Below, piece by piece: positions 8,249 to 16,139 of a stretch of DNA of 64,000 nucleotides. The stretch lies in contig NZ_BJXX01000045.1 in NCBI RefSeq assembly GCF_007991215.1, positions 1-64,000 on the forward strand, read 5' to 3'. The notes beneath the pieces were generated by a model, which did not search any database, had not been told where the DNA came from, and saw only the letters and a program-made list of their open reading frames with translations. The number at the start of each line of letters is the position of its first letter. Positions within the stretch are counted from its first letter, which is position 1. A program made the position numbers and the translations under genes. The DNA comes from Aneurinibacillus danicus (GTDB lineage Bacteria > Bacillota > Bacilli > Aneurinibacillales > Aneurinibacillaceae).

Positions 8249-8782
8249 ATGGTGTTATGGCACTTATTCTGGGCCTTTTGCGTAGCGAACATTCTGGGTT
8301 ACGGGGGAGGGCCTCCTAGCATTCCGCTGATTCAGAATGAAGTGGTAAACCACTATGGATGGATGACGAATCAGGAGTTCGGAGAAGCATTCGCATTTGG
8401 AAATGCGCTGCCGAGTCCAATCGCTACCAAGCTGGGCGGCTACATTGGATATCAAGTGGCTGGCGTTCCTGGAGCTATCGCCGCGCTGCTGGGTACGATT
8501 GCCCCTTCGGCCATCGCGATGATTGTCCTGCTGCGGTTTCTGACACTATTTAAGACCGCTCCGCAGGTTAAAGCGATGACGCAGGGAATCCGCCCGATTG
8601 TCGCTGTGCTGATGGGCCTCCTCGCTTACGAATTTTTTCGGGATGCGGTGATCGGACCTGCCGGTATTCTGCATACCATTTTATTGGCCGGGCTTAGCTA
8701 TCTATTTATGGAACGCATCAAGGTACATCCCGCCCTTGTCATTAGTTCCTCCCTGCTCTATGGAGCTGTGTTTCTGTCATAA
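8249..8782 (+). CDS. CHR-family transporter, second half
   Basis: This 177-residue protein is the partner CHR domain, with NILGYGGGPPSIPLI near residues 14-28 and FGNALPSPIATKLGGYIGYQ. It starts two bases after its neighbour's stop, consistent with translational coupling and heterodimer formation. About five or six membrane segments are visible. It is followed 62 bp later by the GntR regulator gene, with no terminator between them. Confidence 0.85.
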   Translation: MVLWHLFWAFCVANILGYGGGPPSIPLIQNEVVNHYGWMTNQEFGEAFAFGNALPSPIATKLGGYIGYQVAGVPGAIAALLGTIAPSAIAMIVLLRFLTLFKTAPQVKAMTQGIRPIVAVLMGLLAYEFFRDAVIGPAGILHTILLAGLSYLFMERIKVHPALVISSSLLYGAVFLS

Positions 8783-8844
8783 ACTTGTACATTTCCACAG
8801 CATCCAGTAAGCTTAATAGAAAGAGAATGAAGGAGGAATATTGT

Positions 8845-9516
8845 ATGCAAGCTGATGCCTGGGTGAAAGAAGAACTAAGTCCGATTCGGGATAAAGTATA
8901 CCGCTATATTAAAGACATGATTTTAAACGGTGAGCTGGTGGCGGGTGAGCGGATTGTAGAGCGGGAATTGGCGGACAAACTGAACATCAGCCGTACGCCG
9001 ATTCGCGAAGCATTATTTCGCTTGGAGTCGCAGGGATTTGTCAAAACGTTGCCGCGCAAGGGCGTCGTTGTATCGAAAATGTCTACGGAAGAAATTATTG
9101 AAATTTTTACGATTTTATCTTCGCTGGAGAGTCTTGCAGTCAAGCTGGCGGCAACCAGGGTAACGGAAGAAGACAAGGCGAAGCTTGCCTCACAGATTGA
9201 GGAAATCGAGAAGCTGCTGGCCAGGGACGACCTGGATACGAAGCATCTGACCGATTTGCATATCGATGTAAACGAAACGATTTATAAACTGGCCAGAAGC
9301 CCGCGCCTGTATGAAATGCTGCACAGTTTGCTCGAATATATCCAGGCTTTTGCCACGGTCGGACAGGAAGTACCGGGAAGGCTGCGCAAATCGCTTGAAG
9401 AACACCGGGCCATTGCAATCGCCGTGCAGAGCGGAGACAGCGAGCTGGCCGAGCACCTGGCGAAAATTCATATCGCCAACTCCAAAGCAGCCTATCTGGA
9501 AGCGCTGCAAACGTAA
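8845..9516 (+). CDS. GntR-family regulator, FCD (FadR) subfamily
   Basis: This 223-residue protein has an N-terminal winged helix, with GERIVERELADKLNISRTPI followed by an REAL-type recognition segment near residues 30-60. A C-terminal all-helical FCD ligand domain covers about residues 80-215 and carries metal- and ligand-type His and Asn residues (DLHIDVNETIYKLA, HIANSK). Regulators of this class sense small carboxylates or amino-acid-derived ligands. It lies inside the operator-marked cluster, making it the natural candidate to bind GTATACAATATAC. The ATG at 8845 follows AAGGAGGA; the frame extends 20 codons upstream, but without a ribosome site. Confidence 0.88.
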   Translation: MQADAWVKEELSPIRDKVYRYIKDMILNGELVAGERIVERELADKLNISRTPIREALFRLESQGFVKTLPRKGVVVSKMSTEEIIEIFTILSSLESLAVKLAATRVTEEDKAKLASQIEEIEKLLARDDLDTKHLTDLHIDVNETIYKLARSPRLYEMLHSLLEYIQAFATVGQEVPGRLRKSLEEHRAIAIAVQSGDSELAEHLAKIHIANSKAAYLEALQT

Positions 9517-9541
9517 TGAATGGTTAATAAGGGGGCATACG

Positions 9542-9820
9542 ATGAGCAACAAAATCAAAGTGGAATTTTGTCAGAGTAACATGAGCCGCCATGCTTCTTC
9601 CCGCGACGCCTTTGCGTTCGTGAAGGAGCATGCTCCGGCGGATGCGGTAGATGTAGTGGAGATGAAATGCGGCGGTATTTGTGTTGCCTGCAAGATGAGC
9701 CCTTACGCGTTAATCAACAAAAAATACGTAACCGCACTGGATGCGGACGAATTTTTCCAGCGCTTCAAAAAAGAACTGGAGAAGCAAACCGCAGCGGATA
9801 CGACCAGGAAGGCGATATAA
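9542..9820 (+). CDS. DUF1450 family small Cys-containing protein
   Basis: This 92-residue protein resembles the DUF1450 (YuzB-like) family: VEFCQSN near the N-terminus, then MKCGGICVACKMSPYALINK with Cys pairs spaced like a redox or metal site. The ATG at 9542 follows AAGGGGGC. It is 25 bp after the GntR gene and one base before the RidA-like gene, so the three are one unit. A role as a small redox or iron-sulphur partner is plausible but unproven. Confidence 0.7.
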   Translation: MSNKIKVEFCQSNMSRHASSRDAFAFVKEHAPADAVDVVEMKCGGICVACKMSPYALINKKYVTALDADEFFQRFKKELEKQTAADTTRKAI

Positions 9821-9821
9821 T

Positions 9822-10337
9822 ATGCGGGTAGAAAAGAAGTTGGCTCAGAGCGGTATCGTGCTGACCGATAACCCGGACATCACCAAATCGTATGTCACGT
9901 TGATACACGATAAGTACCATGTATATGTAAGCGGGATTCAGGCTCACTGTCCGAGCCATCTCTTCTATGATGGTAATATTATTGGCAGGCAGTTATCCCT
10001 GGAATGGTTGAAAGTGTGCGCACGGCGCAGCATAAGCAATCAGCTCAGCATGCTGAAGCGTATCGTAGAGGATTTAGATACGATTGACCATATTATTAAA
10101 GTCGTCTATTATATTAACGGTATCGGGACAAAAGAGGACTGGCGTCAAATTACGAACGAGACGACTGGTATATTGCGTGATGCATTTGGTCAAGCGGGAG
10201 ACTGCGAAATATGCACCATCGCGCCGGTTCCGCTTCCGCCAGGCCAACCGGTGCAAGTTGACATTCTCGTCTCACTGCCTGCTTCAATTTTTCCGGGTTA
10301 CCCATGGATGTATGAAGGAGTTAAGAGTAGTGGGTAG
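9822..10337 (+). CDS. RidA/YjgF-family imine deaminase-like protein
   Basis: This 171-residue protein is a long RidA-family member. The fold is seen in RRSISNQLSMLKRIVEDL, IIKVVYYINGIG and the C-terminal QPVQVDILVSL strand, where a typical RidA has the substrate-binding Arg-Glu region. Its N-terminus (KSYVTLIHDKYHVYVSGIQ) also aligns with the family. RidA proteins hydrolyse 2-imino acids to 2-oxo acids, and relatives act as 2-aminomuconate deaminases. Paired with the aspartate-dehydrogenase-like enzyme at 12685, it could release ammonia from an imine intermediate. The start is the ATG at 9822, with its ribosome site inside the preceding gene. Confidence 0.75.
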   Translation: MRVEKKLAQSGIVLTDNPDITKSYVTLIHDKYHVYVSGIQAHCPSHLFYDGNIIGRQLSLEWLKVCARRSISNQLSMLKRIVEDLDTIDHIIKVVYYINGIGTKEDWRQITNETTGILRDAFGQAGDCEICTIAPVPLPPGQPVQVDILVSLPASIFPGYPWMYEGVKSSG

Positions 10338-10352
10338 ATCTATAATTTTTCG

Positions 10353-10365
10353 GTATACAATATAC
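10353..10365 (+). promoter_or_regulatory. Operator 4, GTATACAATATAC (orphan)
   Basis: Exact copy of the palindrome 16 bp after the RidA-like stop codon. No plus-strand gene follows; the dispersed repeat begins 20 bp downstream and the next gene is convergent. Confidence 0.75.
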
Positions 10366-10384
10366 GAAAAGCCGGAGCTTATTT

Positions 10385-10553
10385 CTGTGAAAATCATGAG
10401 AAAAGAAGGAGGGGAAGAAGGAAAAAGATCCAGGGAAGAAAAAGGCCGTCGCCTTTTTCTACATTAAAATCCTCTCCTCATTCCTTCATCTTTTTTCCTT
10501 CGTACCACTAAAGTCAGCTGTTCTTCCCATCATTTTTATGTCGGTTGGTTTTC
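10385..10553. repeat. Dispersed hairpin repeat, copy B
   Basis: The copy runs from CTGTGAAAATCATGAG to a TATGTCGGTTGG end. It has complementary purine- and pyrimidine-rich arms and a core hairpin at 10438-10459 (GAAAAAGGC / GCCTTTTTC). It lies between convergent operons (RidA-like and chemoreceptor) and could terminate both. The rest of the gap to 10693 shows nothing I can name. Confidence 0.8.
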
Positions 10554-10693
10554 ACTTCTTTGCTGTTCTTCCATTTTATTCACCCCGCTAATATTACAAA
10601 TAGTGTTTACGAAAAAATGATACAGGGAAATCGCCGTTGGTACACGGGGTGTTCGCAGGAAAGAATTCCACGTGCTTCAGCTGCGGGAGAAGG

Positions 10694-12385
10694 TCAAACT
10701 CGAAATTTAGTAATTTCAGCCTGCAGTTCCTGAGCAAGCCTGCTAAGCGAGTCGGCGGCAGCCGTAACCTCTTCGATGGAGGCCAGCTGCTCCTGGGTGG
10801 AAGCGGCGACACCCTGTGTTCCGTCTGCAATTGTCTGGGAGATAAGCAGTAGTTGTTCTAAGGAGGATATCAGTTGTGCCGAACTGGCTGAAATCTCTTC
10901 TGCACCGGCTGAGACTTCTTGGATTTCTTCCGCCACATGCTGGACTAGTGTCACAATGCGGGCAAACGCTTTGCCTGCTTCACCTGCAATGGCGGTGCCG
11001 GCTTCCGCTTCATTCGTCCCATAATCCATCGCCTGAACGGCCTGCGCCGTACGATGTTGAACTTGGGAGATAAGCTCTGCAATATGTTCCGTTGATTGGC
11101 GGGATTGCTCGGCCAGCTTCCGCACTTCATCTGCCACGACGGCAAATCCTTTACCATGCTCGCCCGCCCGTGCTGCTTCAATTGCTGCGTTAAGGGCCAG
11201 GAGGTTTGTCTGGTCAGCAATCTGCTGGATGGTTTGGATGATATTTCCGATTTCTTGTGAGCTTTCTCCCAGCGTATGTATGACATTTGCAGACTCTTTC
11301 ACCGAGTTTCGGATACTTTGCATCTGCTGTATCGTTTTAGTAATGACAGCCTGTCCTTGACGCGCTTCTTTTAACGTATCGGCGGCTGATTCGGATACCG
11401 TTGTGGTCGCTTCGGCGATACGGTGGATTGCCCGAGCGTTTTCTTCAACGACCCGCTTGCCTTCATTTACGCTTTTTAGCTGCTGGTCCGCTCCGCCTGA
11501 CACTTCCTGGATAGCAGAAGCGACCTGGGTAGCGGCTTCAGACGTTTGTTCGGCGCTGGCGTACAGCTCTTTTGAGGAGACTGCTACCTGTTCGGAAGTA
11601 AAGCTGGCTTTTTGAATCAGCGCTCGAATGTTTTGCTTCATCTGATTGAAAGCATTTCCCATCTCACCCAGCTCGTCTCTGTTTTTAACCTGTACATCCG
11701 CACCGGATAGAACGCCGGTTGCGATTTCCCCTGCACTTGCGGCAATTGCCCGTACCGGAGCAGATATCAGACGGCTAATATACAATGCAATAAGACAACC
11801 GGCAGCCAGTGCAGCAAGAGAAATAACGAGAACAATCATCTCTATGGACGCTACGCGGGCAGATGTTTCTTCGCTTCCTTTTTGAAGCATTTGCTTTTGT
11901 ATCTGGCCGAATTCTTCAGCTTTGGCAATAAACTGCATGGATAACGGACGTTCTTTTTCTACGATTAAACGCAAGTATTCTTTCGTGTTGTTTTGGTCCT
12001 TATAGAAAATCATCTGTTCGGCCGCGTTACCGTAAGCGGCCTGCAATCGATTCAGTTCACTCAGGCGCGCTTTGTTTTCAGGCGTATGGATGGCGGTGGA
12101 CATTTCCTGGCTGGTCTTAGTATACTCGTTTTTCGCCGCCTGATAGTTTTGCAGACTACCTTTTTCCCCTGTCAACAAATAAGAGCGTAGCGACGCAGAT
12201 TGTTTATTGGCAAGAGTAATAAGTTTTTCCACAATGATTATTTTTTTTACACGATCGTCAATAAGCTGCTTGTACACCTGGTCGACCGCTCTTAATTGGT
12301 AACTGGCAATGCCTGCAGCCACGCTAAAAATCAGAAGGACAGCAAAAAAACCAGAGAATAGCTTTTTTCTAATTGTCATCTGCAT
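10694..12385 (-). CDS. Methyl-accepting chemotaxis protein with 4-helix-bundle sensor
   Basis: This 563-residue chemoreceptor has membrane helices at about residues 10-30 and 188-210 around a roughly 155-residue periplasmic-type helical sensor (4HB_MCP). A HAMP domain follows (about 211-263), then a cytoplasmic signalling coiled coil. The hairpin tip [20 protein letters not shown] identifies the kinase-coupling region. The ATG at 12385 follows AAAGGAGA. It sits between the operator-marked operons, so it may guide chemotaxis toward the pathway substrate; no operator is visible at its own promoter. Confidence 0.92.
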   Translation of the reverse strand: MQMTIRKKLFSGFFAVLLIFSVAAGIASYQLRAVDQVYKQLIDDRVKKIIIVEKLITLANKQSASLRSYLLTGEKGSLQNYQAAKNEYTKTSQEMSTAIHTPENKARLSELNRLQAAYGNAAEQMIFYKDQNNTKEYLRLIVEKERPLSMQFIAKAEEFGQIQKQMLQKGSEETSARVASIEMIVLVISLAALAAGCLIALYISRLISAPVRAIAASAGEIATGVLSGADVQVKNRDELGEMGNAFNQMKQNIRALIQKASFTSEQVAVSSKELYASAEQTSEAATQVASAIQEVSGGADQQLKSVNEGKRVVEENARAIHRIAEATTTVSESAADTLKEARQGQAVITKTIQQMQSIRNSVKESANVIHTLGESSQEIGNIIQTIQQIADQTNLLALNAAIEAARAGEHGKGFAVVADEVRKLAEQSRQSTEHIAELISQVQHRTAQAVQAMDYGTNEAEAGTAIAGEAGKAFARIVTLVQHVAEEIQEVSAGAEEISASSAQLISSLEQLLLISQTIADGTQGVAASTQEQLASIEEVTAAADSLSRLAQELQAEITKFRV

Positions 12386-12628
12386 TGTTTTTTCTCCTTT
12401 TTCATCTTTATTTCGGTTCAATACCAAGCCATGTGGTTGACCGTTTGAAGCGTACCCATGTGTGGCGAGGGACAGGCGACATTTGTGTAAAAAAGAAGCC
12501 GACCACAGAGTAGGATGATGAGTCTTTTTGCATTACGTAAAACATTAAATATTAAGACTATTATATCATTTAATAAATATAATTTGTTACAAAAATAACA
12601 GGCATAAAGACCCTGTTTGTTATTAAAC

Positions 12629-12675
12629 AAAAAAATCCCGGCACCAATTCGTCATTTTCGAATGGTTACCGGGGA
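12629..12675 (-). terminator. Terminator of the aspartate-dehydrogenase-like gene
   Basis: Read on the minus strand, CCCCGG...ACCATTCG pairs with CGAATTGGT...CCGGG and is followed by a run of seven T. Confidence 0.75.
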
Positions 12676-12684
12676 GAAAATGGA

Positions 12685-13500
12685 TTATACACCCGTTACA
12701 AAAGGTTCAGTATACTGCCGCAGCGCTTTCACAATACTCATCGCCACAATGTAGCCCGTTTTAGGATTGCCTGCTGAAGGGGTATTCTGCAGCGAGAGTT
12801 CAATCTTTCCGGCAAACCCTTCCGCGATAATTTGATGCGTATTGCGGGTAAGGGTCGGATCTACATATACCTGTACACGCGTCTTTTGAAAACCTACACC
12901 GGCCAGGCTAAGCGCAGCGGAGACATTTATACTCTCTGGAAATAGGAGCGCCGATTCATTGGCCGTACCGCTAAAAATAAGTGTAGGCTCAGTCACGGAA
13001 TCCAAATCAACCTTTTCTTCTGCTATCGTCCCGTACCAGGCAGCCGGCGGTTTGCGTGTAATCAGCTCCACACGCTCGATATGTTCAAGCGTCATCGCCC
13101 GAATCCGATCCAGCCCTCCGATGGCAGCGGAAGGAACAATTAACCGGGTTCCATGCCGCGCTGCCGTCTCTTTTAATTCCTGCAGCAGCTTTTCTTCCGC
13201 AAGGGCTCCAATGCTTGCTACTACAAGGGAGGCCTGGTTTAATGCACGCGCCCCATAAGCTTTTACTGCTGCATGTCCGGCCGCTTCTACTATAACGTCG
13301 AGCTGTTGGGCAAAGAATCGTTCTTCGTCTGAAGTAATCAGGCAAGAGCCTGGCAGGTGGTACTCCCGCGTTTCATCCCGGACCAATGCCGCTTTTACTT
13401 CGATTTGCTCTCTATAGCGTTCCATACTATAAGAGGCGACCGCATGCCCGATAGTTCCCAGGCCAATGATTCCGATTTTTAATGTATTCACATTTTCCAC
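12685..13500 (-). CDS. L-aspartate dehydrogenase-like NAD(P) enzyme
   Basis: This 271-residue protein matches the NadX/aspartate dehydrogenase family. It has an N-terminal Rossmann motif GIIGLGTIGHA at about residues 9-19, an EAAGHAAV segment, and the signature IVPSAAIGGLDRI near residues 120-132. A catalytic-type His lies in LTRNTHQI near residue 222. The family oxidises L-aspartate to iminoaspartate with NAD(P); homologues act on other small amino acids. No nadA or nadC lies next to it, and it has its own operator pair, so a catabolic role is more likely than NAD synthesis. The imine product would suit the RidA-like protein. Confidence 0.82.
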   Translation of the reverse strand: MENVNTLKIGIIGLGTIGHAVASYSMERYREQIEVKAALVRDETREYHLPGSCLITSDEERFFAQQLDVIVEAAGHAAVKAYGARALNQASLVVASIGALAEEKLLQELKETAARHGTRLIVPSAAIGGLDRIRAMTLEHIERVELITRKPPAAWYGTIAEEKVDLDSVTEPTLIFSGTANESALLFPESINVSAALSLAGVGFQKTRVQVYVDPTLTRNTHQIIAEGFAGKIELSLQNTPSAGNPKTGYIVAMSIVKALRQYTEPFVTGV

Positions 13501-13509
13501 CTACTTTTT

Positions 13510-13522
13510 GTATTTTGTATAC
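13510..13522 (-). promoter_or_regulatory. Operator 5, one mismatch
   Basis: GTATTTTGTATAC on the plus strand reads GTATACAAAATAC on the minus strand, differing from the consensus at one base. It lies 10 bp before the start of the aspartate-dehydrogenase-like gene. Confidence 0.65.
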
Positions 13523-13594
13523 CAAATAGTATATAAGAAAATGAGGAAACAAGCTAGATTTAAGTTTTGTCTTGTTAAAAAATAATAAATTTTA

Positions 13595-13607
13595 GTATAT
13601 TGTATAC
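13595..13607 (-). promoter_or_regulatory. Operator 6, exact copy (reverse orientation)
   Basis: GTATATTGTATAC is the exact reverse complement of the consensus, in the conserved wider context TTTGGTATACAATATACT. It lies 58 bp before the ferredoxin gene in the divergent promoter region. Confidence 0.8.
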
Positions 13608-13664
13608 CAAAAATAAATATGATATAGTATGAATAATTAGAAAACGAAAGGCAGGGAATATACA

Positions 13665-13982
13665 ATGCAAACGATTGATTTCAAAACCAGCGGCAAAAGA
13701 ATCGAGGTCGAAAAGGAATCAAACCTGCTGAGAATGTCCATTCGCTATGAAGGTGGAATTCCTTATAAATGCGGAGGAGGCATCTGCGGCACCTGCGTAG
13801 TAAAAATTGACGGCGGAGAAGAGAACTTAAGCAAAGTCAGCAAGAAAGAAATTGAGAAATTAGGAGAAAATTTGATTGCGCAGGGATATCGGCTCGCTTG
13901 TCAGACGTTTGTGAACGGCGATGTGGAATTGAATTGGGAAGAGAATCCGATTCGTCCGAAGCGAAAAGCCGCCGCAAAATAA
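13665..13982 (+). CDS. [2Fe-2S] ferredoxin
   Basis: This 105-residue protein is a plant-type [2Fe-2S] ferredoxin with Cys36, Cys41, Cys44 (CGGGICGTC) and Cys79 (RLACQT). The basic C-terminal tail (PKRKAAAK) is unusual but short. It is divergent from the aspartate-dehydrogenase-like gene and shares its operators, so it belongs to the putative GntR regulon. Electron supply to the diiron oxidase at 3209 is a reasonable inference; no reductase gene is visible in the window. Confidence 0.9.
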   Translation: MQTIDFKTSGKRIEVEKESNLLRMSIRYEGGIPYKCGGGICGTCVVKIDGGEENLSKVSKKEIEKLGENLIAQGYRLACQTFVNGDVELNWEENPIRPKRKAAAK

Positions 13983-14071
13983 CTTTTTATTCGACAACCT
14001 CTCCCCCTGTACAGATGTGCGCAAAACAGGGAAAATAATAACAAAAGGAATGCGCAGGGGGAAGCGGCACG

Positions 14072-14578
14072 GTGAAAAAGCAAGCGGGAATGGTGCGGTG
14101 GAGCAGATATTTTTTGGTTCTCGTCACAGGGCTTGTGGTTGTACGTATTTTCTTTTTCGCGCCGTATGTAGTAGAGGGCATTTCTATGTATCCGACGCTT
14201 GAGAACCATGATCGTATCGTAGTAAACAAATGGATTTATTATATGAGAAATCCCCAATATGGTGATGTCGTCGTATTGCACGCCAACGACAAGGAAGATT
14301 ATATTAAGCGCATTATCGGGATGGAAGGCGATGAACTGGAGCTTAAGGAAGGCGTTTTATATCGAAATGGAAAGGTGGTGGACGAGCCGTACATTAATGA
14401 AGCGACCCTGGGGGAGTTCGATAAAATCAAAGTCCCCCGCGCTTCGTACTTTGTCATGGGGGACAACCGGAACCGAAGCATGGATAGCCGAGAAATCGGG
14501 TTTATTTCCCGCAGCAGTGTAGTCGGAAGGGCGGAATTTATATTCTACCCGTTTCAGGATATGCAGCGTATCGAATAA
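14072..14578 (+). CDS. sipS: Type I signal peptidase
   Basis: This 168-residue enzyme has one N-terminal membrane anchor (about residues 11-30). The catalytic Ser38 is in GISMYPTL, the general base Lys79 in DYIKRIIG, and box E is MGDNRNRSMDSR. It removes signal peptides from exported proteins at the outer face of the membrane. The start is GTG 14072 with AGGGGGAAG upstream. The 86 bp before it hold no operator copy, so I treat it as outside the catabolic regulon. A strong terminator follows. Confidence 0.93.
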   Translation: MKKQAGMVRWSRYFLVLVTGLVVVRIFFFAPYVVEGISMYPTLENHDRIVVNKWIYYMRNPQYGDVVVLHANDKEDYIKRIIGMEGDELELKEGVLYRNGKVVDEPYINEATLGEFDKIKVPRASYFVMGDNRNRSMDSREIGFISRSSVVGRAEFIFYPFQDMQRIE

Positions 14579-14585
14579 GAGATAG

Positions 14586-14620
14586 AAAAAGGAGGATCAG
14601 GGTCGATCCTCCTTTTTATT
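14586..14620. terminator. Bidirectional terminator, sipS / GNAT gene
   Basis: A perfect stem AAAAAGGAGGATC / GATCCTCCTTTTT with a six-base loop lies between two convergent genes. Confidence 0.9.
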
Positions 14621-14622
14621 TT

Positions 14623-15078
14623 CTAAACATCTATATCTGCGTATAGGTGTTTTTTCATCTGCGTCCATTTTACTTTGAAAATAAGCTTGCTCTTTGCTCC
14701 GTAGCCCATCATCCAGAAACCGTACGTCTCGTACATGAAGCTTGAGAAGTGCATCTTCTGCCAGAAAAGCAGATTTTCCGGAGCGCTCTCCAAAATGATG
14801 ACCCAGTGGTGTTCTTTGGCCCATTCTTTCATGATGCCAACAAGGTCGGCACCGATGTTCTTTCCGCGCAGCGAATGAGGAATGCGAATCATACCGAGAA
14901 ACATGGCCTCGTTTTTGTAATCGAAGACCAAATCAAGCATCACATTGTCAGGTGTCATGCCGGCATCCCTCATCTCTTCATCCGTACGGTAGAGATAATG
15001 GTTCTCGTTTTTTTGTTCCAAACGATACGGGATACTGTGTGTCTCGAAAACACGTTCGAACTCTCGCAAAATCTTCAT
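14623..15078 (-). CDS. GNAT-family N-acetyltransferase
   Basis: This 151-residue protein shows the GNAT acetyl-CoA motif in GMIRIPHSLRGKNIGADLV, with RGKNIG matching the R/Q-x-x-G-x-G/A loop. A C-terminal ESAPENLLFWQKMHF segment follows, typical of motif B. The ATG at 15078 follows GAAAGGA. The acceptor substrate cannot be inferred, and it is a single-gene unit. Confidence 0.75.
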   Translation of the reverse strand: MKILREFERVFETHSIPYRLEQKNENHYLYRTDEEMRDAGMTPDNVMLDLVFDYKNEAMFLGMIRIPHSLRGKNIGADLVGIMKEWAKEHHWVIILESAPENLLFWQKMHFSSFMYETYGFWMMGYGAKSKLIFKVKWTQMKKHLYADIDV

Positions 15079-15330
15079 CGTAATTCCTTTCCATCCATGT
15101 TTTGGCCGCGCATCTGGATGTTTGTGTGGATTGCTAGAAATTGTTTCCTCACTCAATATACATGGATTTTTCACAGGCCGCAAATATTGTTTTTAAACAA
15201 TTTGTGAACAAAGAATAGACGCGGTTCAAACAAAGCGCTTTCACAGGAATGGGCTGTATTTTCGTGCTTTTTCACGGCTGAACGAGTACAATGAATAGAG
15301 AGAAAACATCGATGTGGAGGATGGAAAATA

Positions 15331-16122
15331 ATGTATAAAGTGGTAGTGACGAACGATGACGGTATCCATGCACTTGGTATTCATAAACTGGTAAAATCGC
15401 TCGACGGATTGGCCGAGATTATTGTTGTAGCTCCCGATACGGAGCGCAGTGCCGAAGGACATCGGATTACGGTACGCGAAGGATTGACCGTGAAACAGGT
15501 CGATTTTCATGGCATGAATCATGTACAGGCATGGGCGGTCAATGGCACGCCTGCCGATTGTGTGAAGATGGCGATTAACGTCATTTTGCAGGAGAGGCCC
15601 GACCTGGTCATCTCAGGTATTAACGCCGGATTGAATCTGGGTAAAGACATTTACTATTCGGGAACCGTGAGTGCGGCCCGTGAAGCCGTTATTTATGAAG
15701 TGCCGGCAATAGCGGTATCTTATGATAATCATTTCTATAAAGACGACTTCGGCGAAGTAGAGAAATTAGTTCGTCCGATCTGGGAAGAGATTAAAATTCA
15801 CGATATTCCTGTAGATGTATTGATTAATGTCAATATCCCGCATATTAAAGTGGACGAATTGCGGGGCGTAGCGGTCACCGGGCTCGATATTCATCATTAC
15901 CGTGATCGTATCGATGAGAAGCCGGGTGTTTCCGGTGTGCCGGAATACTGGTTAGACCGTGAGTACGGTGAACTGAAAAAAATCAATAACAACGACTATC
16001 ACATGATTCAAAATAAATACATTACAATGACACCGGTCCATATTGACTCCACGGATTACAAGTTCCTCAAAGAAATGGAGAAGTGGAAAGTGATCAAGAA
16101 GAACTTTCTTGAGGAAAAGTAG
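15331..16122 (+). CDS. surE: 5'/3'-nucleotidase SurE
   Basis: This 263-residue protein is SurE, a metal-dependent nucleoside monophosphate phosphatase. The N-terminal TNDDG (Asp9, Asp10) binds the divalent metal, with the SAEGHRIT, NGTPADCVKMAI and SGINAGLNLGKDIYYSGTVSAA blocks that complete the site. GTGGAGGATG precedes the ATG. The next gene begins 17 bp downstream, so the two are probably co-transcribed. Confidence 0.93.
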   Translation: MYKVVVTNDDGIHALGIHKLVKSLDGLAEIIVVAPDTERSAEGHRITVREGLTVKQVDFHGMNHVQAWAVNGTPADCVKMAINVILQERPDLVISGINAGLNLGKDIYYSGTVSAAREAVIYEVPAIAVSYDNHFYKDDFGEVEKLVRPIWEEIKIHDIPVDVLINVNIPHIKVDELRGVAVTGLDIHHYRDRIDEKPGVSGVPEYWLDREYGELKKINNNDYHMIQNKYITMTPVHIDSTDYKFLKEMEKWKVIKKNFLEEK

Positions 16123-16139
16123 AGGAGGTGCGGTTGTCC

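Noticed and set aside
15229-15243. cre-like AACAAAGCGCTTTCA upstream of surE
   Set aside because: It misses two core positions (the TG of the first half) and surE is not a typical CcpA target.
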